This document shows positions 60,158 through 64,000 of a stretch of DNA of 64,000 bases, one piece after another (the first letter of the stretch is position 1; each line of letters opens with the position of its first letter). The position numbers and the translations under genes are program-made. Source of the stretch: Halomonas nitroreducens (GTDB lineage: Bacteria; Pseudomonadota; Gammaproteobacteria; Pseudomonadales; Halomonadaceae); NCBI RefSeq assembly GCF_003966155.1, contig NZ_RXNS01000007.1, positions 124,001 to 188,000 of the forward strand, read 5' to 3'. Under the pieces are notes generated by a model. That model was given only the letters and a program-made list of their open reading frames with translations. It ran no database searches and had not been told where the DNA came from.

Positions 60158-63100
60158 ATGAGTCACTTCATCGATCGGCTGAACTTCTTCCGCAAGGCCC
60201 GCGAGCCCTACGCCAACGAGCATGGCGAGCTGCGCGACGAGTCCCGGGGCTGGGAAGACGGCTATCGTCAACGCTGGCAGCACGACAAGATCGTGCGCTC
60301 CACCCACGGGGTGAATTGCACCGGCTCTTGCAGCTGGAAGATCTACGTCAAGAACGGCCTGGTCACCTGGGAGACCCAGCAGACCGACTACCCGCGTACC
60401 CGGCCGGACCTGCCCAACCACGAGCCGCGGGGCTGCCCGCGCGGGGCCAGCTACTCCTGGTACATCTACAGCGCCAACCGGCTCAAGCACCCGTTGGTGC
60501 GCAAGCCGCTGCTCAAGCTGTGGCGCGAGGCCCGCGAGGCCAAGGGCGACCCCGTCGAGGCCTGGGCCTCCATCGTCGAGGATCCGGCCAAGGCCAAGCA
60601 GTACAAGCGCGCCCGCGGCATGGGCGGTTTCGTGCGTGCCGACTGGGACGAGCTCAACGAGCTGATCGCCGCCTCCAACGTCTACACCGCCAAGCAGTTC
60701 GGTCCGGACCGCATCATCGGCTTCTCACCGATCCCCGCCATGTCCATGGTCTCCTACGCCGCCGGCAGCCGTTACCTGTCGTTGATCGGCGGTGTCTGCA
60801 TGAGCTTCTACGACTGGTATTGCGACCTGCCGCCGGCCAGCCCTCAGACCTGGGGCGAGCAGACCGACGTGCCGGAGTCCGCCGACTGGTACAACTCGGG
60901 CTACATCATCGCCTGGGGGTCCAACGTGCCCCAGACCCGGACCCCGGATGCCCACTTCTTCACCGAGGTGCGCTACAAGGGCACCAAGACCGTCTCGGTC
61001 ACCCCGGACTACGCCGAGGTCTCCAAGCTCACCGACGAGTGGCTCTCCGCCAAGCAGGGCACCGATGCGGCCCTGGCCATGGCCATGGGCCACGTCATCC
61101 TCAAGGAGTTCCACCTCGACAAGCCCAGCGCCTACTTCACGGACTACGTGCGTCGCTATACCGACATGCCGTGCCTGGTCGAGCTCGAGGCCCGGGAGGA
61201 TGGCAGCTATGCCCCCGGCAAGCAGCTGCGCGCCAGTGACTTCGCCGACAACCTGGGCCAGGACAACAATCCCGAGTGGAAGACCGTGGCCTGGGACGAG
61301 ACCCGCGACCAGCTGGTGGTGCCCCGCGGCTCCATCGGCTTCCGCTGGGGCGAGGAAGGCAAGTGGAACCTCGAGCCGCGCGACGCCGAGGGCGACGAGA
61401 TCGTGGCGCGCCTGAGCCTGGCCGAGGCACGGGACGACGTGGCTCGGGTCGCCTTCCCCTACTTCGGCGGCATCGCCCACGAGCACTTCGACCACGTGAA
61501 GAGCGGCGGCGCCAGCGACGAGCTGCTGTTCCACAGCCTGCCGGTCAAGCGCATGACCAAGGCGGACGGCAGCGAGGTGCTCGCGGTCACCGTCTTCGAC
61601 CTGATGTGCGCCAACTACGGCATCGACCGTGGCTTTGGGAAAGAGGGCGAGGACGACGGCGCCACCGCCTTCGACCAGGTCAAGCCCTATACGCCGGCCT
61701 GGCAGGAGAAGATCACCGGCGTGCCCGCCGAGCAGTGCCTGCGCATCGCCCGGGAGTTCGCCGACAACGCCGACAAGACGCAGGGGCGGTCCATGATCAT
61801 CGTCGGTGCCGGGATGAACCACTGGTACCACATGGACATGAACTACCGCGGCCTGATCAACATGCTGGTCATGTGCGGCTGCATCGGGCAGAGCGGCGGC
61901 GGCTGGTCCCACTACGTGGGCCAGGAGAAGCTGCGCCCGCAGACCGGCTGGCTGCCGCTGGCCTTCGGCCTGGACTGGCAGCGGCCGCCGCGGCACATGA
62001 ACTCCACCTCCTTCTTCTACAACCACTCCAGCCAGTGGCGCTACGAGAAGCTCGAGATCAAGGAGATCCTCTCGCCGCTGGCCAACCCCGCCGACTATTC
62101 TGGCAGCCTGATCGACTTCAACGTGCGCTCCGAGCGCATGGGCTGGCTGCCCTCCGCCCCGCAGCTGGCCACCAACCCGCTGCGCCTGGCCAAGGCCGCG
62201 GAGGCCGCCGGCATGTCCACCAAGGACTATGCCGTCGAGCAGCTCAAGAAGGGCGAGCTGGCCTTCGCCGCCGAGGACCCGGACAACCCGCAGAACTTCC
62301 CGCGCAACATGTTCATCTGGCGCTCCAACCTGCTGGGCAGCTCCGGCAAGGGCCACGAGTACATGCTCAAGTACCTGCTCGGCACCCGTCACGGCATCCA
62401 GGGCAAGGACCTGGGCGAGGACGGCGGCCAGAAGCCGGAAGAGGTGAAGTGGCACGACCAGGCCCCGGAGGGCAAGCTCGACCTGCTGGTGACCCTGGAC
62501 TTCCGCATGTCCACCACCTGCCTGTACTCGGACATCGTGCTGCCCACGGCAACCTGGTACGAGAAGGACGACCTCAACACCTCGGACATGCACCCCTTCA
62601 TCCACCCGCTGACCGCGGCCACCGACCCGGCCTGGGAGTCGCGCAGCGACTGGGATATCTACAAGGGCATCGCCAAGGCCTTCTCCAAGGCCTGCGTGGG
62701 CCACCTGGGCGAGGAAACCGACCTGGTCACCCTGCCGCACCAGCACGACTCCCCCGCCGAGCTGGCCCAGCCCGAGGTCAAGGACTGGAAGAAGGGCGAG
62801 TGCGAGCCGATTCCCGGCAAGACCATGCCGGCGCTGATCGAGGTCAAGCGTGATTACCCGGCTACCTACGAGCGCTTCACCTCCGTCGGCCCGCTGCTCG
62901 ACAGCCTGGGCAACGGCGGCAAGGGCATCAGCTGGAAGACCGAGAAGGAAGTGGAGCTGCTCGGCAAGCTCAACTACGTGAAGACCGAGGGGCCGGCCAA
63001 GGGCCGTCCGCGCATCGAGTCGGCCATCGACGCCGCCGAGGTGATCCTGACGCTGGCCCCGGAGACCAACGGCCAGGTGGCGGTGAAGGCCTGGGATGCG

Positions 63101-63922
63101 CTGTCCAAGATCTCCGGCCGCGATCACAAGCACCTCGCCGAGCCCAAGGAAGAGGAGAAGATCCGCTTCCGCGACGTGGTGGCCCAGCCGCGCAAGATCA
63201 TCTCCAGCCCGACCTGGTCCGGCCTCGAGGACGAGCACGTCTCCTACAACGCTGGCTACACCAACGTCCACGAGCTGATTCCCTGGCGCACCGTCAGCGG
63301 CCGCCAGCAGTTCTATCAGGATCACGCCTGGATGCGCGCCTTCGGCGAGAGCCTGCTGGTCTACCGGCCACCGATCGACACCAAGGCGGCGGTCAGCCTG
63401 GCCGAGCCCAAGGGCAACGGCAACCCGGAGATCGCGCTCAACTGGATCACCCCGCACCAGAAATGGGGCATCCACTCCACCTACAGCGACAACCTGCTGA
63501 TGCAGACGCTGTCCCGCGGCGGGCCCATCGTCTGGTTGTCCGAGGACGACGCCCGCGCCATCGGCGTCGAGGACAACGACTGGATCGAGCTCTACAACGC
63601 CAACGGCGCCATCGCCGCCCGGGCGGTGGTCAGCCAGCGGGTCAAGAACGGCATGGCGATGATGTACCACGCCCAGGAGCGGATCCTGAACATGCCGGGC
63701 TCCGAGGTCACCGGGACCCGTGGCGGCATCCACAACTCGGTCACCCGCGTGTGTCCCAAGCCGACCCACATGATCGGCGGCTATGCGCAGCTGGCCTACA
63801 GCTTCAACTACTACGGCACCGTCGGCTCCAACCGCGACGAGTTTGTCATCGTGCGCAAGATGAAGAAGATCGACTGGCTGGACGGCGAGGGCAACGACTA
63901 TGAGCAGGAGGCCGTGAAATGA
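60158..63922 (+). CDS. narG: NarG, catalytic subunit of respiratory nitrate reductase
   Basis: A 1254-residue molybdenum enzyme, normal length for NarG. The N-terminus has the FS0 cluster region HGVNCTGSCSW with the His and Cys ligands, then YPRTRPDLPNHEPRGCPRG. The Mo-bisMGD domain includes the Asp-bearing YNSGYIIAWGSN segment. It is cytoplasmic, reducing nitrate to nitrite with quinol electrons passed through NarI and NarH. GGAGAG precedes the ATG. It overlaps narH (ATGA). Confidence 0.98.
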   Translation: MSHFIDRLNFFRKAREPYANEHGELRDESRGWEDGYRQRWQHDKIVRSTHGVNCTGSCSWKIYVKNGLVTWETQQTDYPRTRPDLPNHEPRGCPRGASYSWYIYSANRLKHPLVRKPLLKLWREAREAKGDPVEAWASIVEDPAKAKQYKRARGMGGFVRADWDELNELIAASNVYTAKQFGPDRIIGFSPIPAMSMVSYAAGSRYLSLIGGVCMSFYDWYCDLPPASPQTWGEQTDVPESADWYNSGYIIAWGSNVPQTRTPDAHFFTEVRYKGTKTVSVTPDYAEVSKLTDEWLSAKQGTDAALAMAMGHVILKEFHLDKPSAYFTDYVRRYTDMPCLVELEAREDGSYAPGKQLRASDFADNLGQDNNPEWKTVAWDETRDQLVVPRGSIGFRWGEEGKWNLEPRDAEGDEIVARLSLAEARDDVARVAFPYFGGIAHEHFDHVKSGGASDELLFHSLPVKRMTKADGSEVLAVTVFDLMCANYGIDRGFGKEGEDDGATAFDQVKPYTPAWQEKITGVPAEQCLRIAREFADNADKTQGRSMIIVGAGMNHWYHMDMNYRGLINMLVMCGCIGQSGGGWSHYVGQEKLRPQTGWLPLAFGLDWQRPPRHMNSTSFFYNHSSQWRYEKLEIKEILSPLANPADYSGSLIDFNVRSERMGWLPSAPQLATNPLRLAKAAEAAGMSTKDYAVEQLKKGELAFAAEDPDNPQNFPRNMFIWRSNLLGSSGKGHEYMLKYLLGTRHGIQGKDLGEDGGQKPEEVKWHDQAPEGKLDLLVTLDFRMSTTCLYSDIVLPTATWYEKDDLNTSDMHPFIHPLTAATDPAWESRSDWDIYKGIAKAFSKACVGHLGEETDLVTLPHQHDSPAELAQPEVKDWKKGECEPIPGKTMPALIEVKRDYPATYERFTSVGPLLDSLGNGGKGISWKTEKEVELLGKLNYVKTEGPAKGRPRIESAIDAAEVILTLAPETNGQVAVKAWDALSKISGRDHKHLAEPKEEEKIRFRDVVAQPRKIISSPTWSGLEDEHVSYNAGYTNVHELIPWRTVSGRQQFYQDHAWMRAFGESLLVYRPPIDTKAAVSLAEPKGNGNPEIALNWITPHQKWGIHSTYSDNLLMQTLSRGGPIVWLSEDDARAIGVEDNDWIELYNANGAIAARAVVSQRVKNGMAMMYHAQERILNMPGSEVTGTRGGIHNSVTRVCPKPTHMIGGYAQLAYSFNYYGTVGSNRDEFVIVRKMKKIDWLDGEGNDYEQEAVK

Positions 63923-64000
63923 AGATTCGTTCCCAGGTAGGCATGGTCCTGAACCTCGACAAGTGCATCGGCTGCCACACCTGTTCGGTGACCTGCAAGA
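63919..64000 (+). CDS. narH: NarH, nitrate reductase iron-sulfur subunit, 3' truncated by window end
   Basis: The first 27 residues are visible. They start MKIRSQVGMVLNLDKCIGCH and continue into TCSVTCK, the first [4Fe-4S] ferredoxin motif (CxxCxxCxxxC) of NarH. The ATG overlaps the narG stop by 4 nt. narJ and narI presumably follow outside the window. Confidence 0.95.
   Translation, partial: MKIRSQVGMVLNLDKCIGCHTCSVTCK

Overview
The window is a high-GC chromosomal segment of a facultatively anaerobic, respiratory gammaproteobacterium. The gene families and their arrangement fit the Halomonadaceae or a related halophilic or pseudomonad lineage; that placement is my inference, because no 16S rRNA or housekeeping marker is present. 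Almost the whole 64 kb is one anaerobic-respiration island. It holds all four steps of denitrification: the start of the nar operon (nitrate reductase), nirS with heme d1 synthesis (cd1 nitrite reductase), norCB (NO reductase) and nosRZDFYL (N2O reductase). I see no tRNA, rRNA, CRISPR array or insertion sequence.

Layout. 1-2.1 kb: 3' part of a GAF-GGDEF-EAL protein. 2.1-10.9 kb (minus): nosR-nosZ-nosD-nosF-nosY-nosL, with a small cytochrome c gene upstream and an unknown secreted protein downstream. 11.0-15.4 kb: a Met-rich acidic secreted peptide, a cytochrome b, a Tat-exported sulfite-oxidase-fold molybdoenzyme, and a divergent OmpR-type two-component system; I read this as a candidate periplasmic methionine-redox defence module. 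15.4-17.5 kb: nsrR and hemN. 17.8-18.6 kb: a Gly-rich secreted protein. 18.9-28.5 kb: metabolism without oxygen, namely ubiT, split class II ribonucleotide reductase (nrdJa/nrdJb), class III reductase nrdD split from its glycyl-radical domain, two nrdG paralogs, and ubiV/ubiU for O2-independent ubiquinone synthesis. 28.6-33.4 kb: nitrosative-stress genes (hemerythrin protein, ytfE, norR, hmp). 33.5-42.9 kb: nirFC diverging from nirSDLGHJEN. 43-50.8 kb: globin, nnrS, two small proteins, norCB-norQ-norD. 50.8-52.2 kb: norEF operon. 52.3-59.9 kb: two NarK transporters, narL-narX and a third, diverged NarK-like protein. 60.2 kb to the end: narG and the start of narH.

Regulation can be read directly from the DNA. 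FNR/Anr/Dnr-type boxes (TTGAT-N4-GTCAA or close) precede nirS, nirC, norC, nnrS, the nos-side cytochrome c, ubiT and both narK genes. NsrR-type 11-1-11 operators lie at norC, the norE operon and hmp. A sigma-54 promoter with three GGT-N7-ACC sites lies between ytfE and norR. Three near-identical 16-bp NarL-type sites lie before both narK genes and narG. No fnr/dnr gene is present here, so that activator is encoded elsewhere.

The most unusual items are the Met-rich peptide/molybdoenzyme/cytochrome b/two-component module, the free-standing 56-residue NrdD glycyl-radical domain with two nrdG paralogs around nrdD, the NarK-like paralog that has lost both substrate-binding arginines, and nosL lacking a conventional start codon at its expected N terminus.
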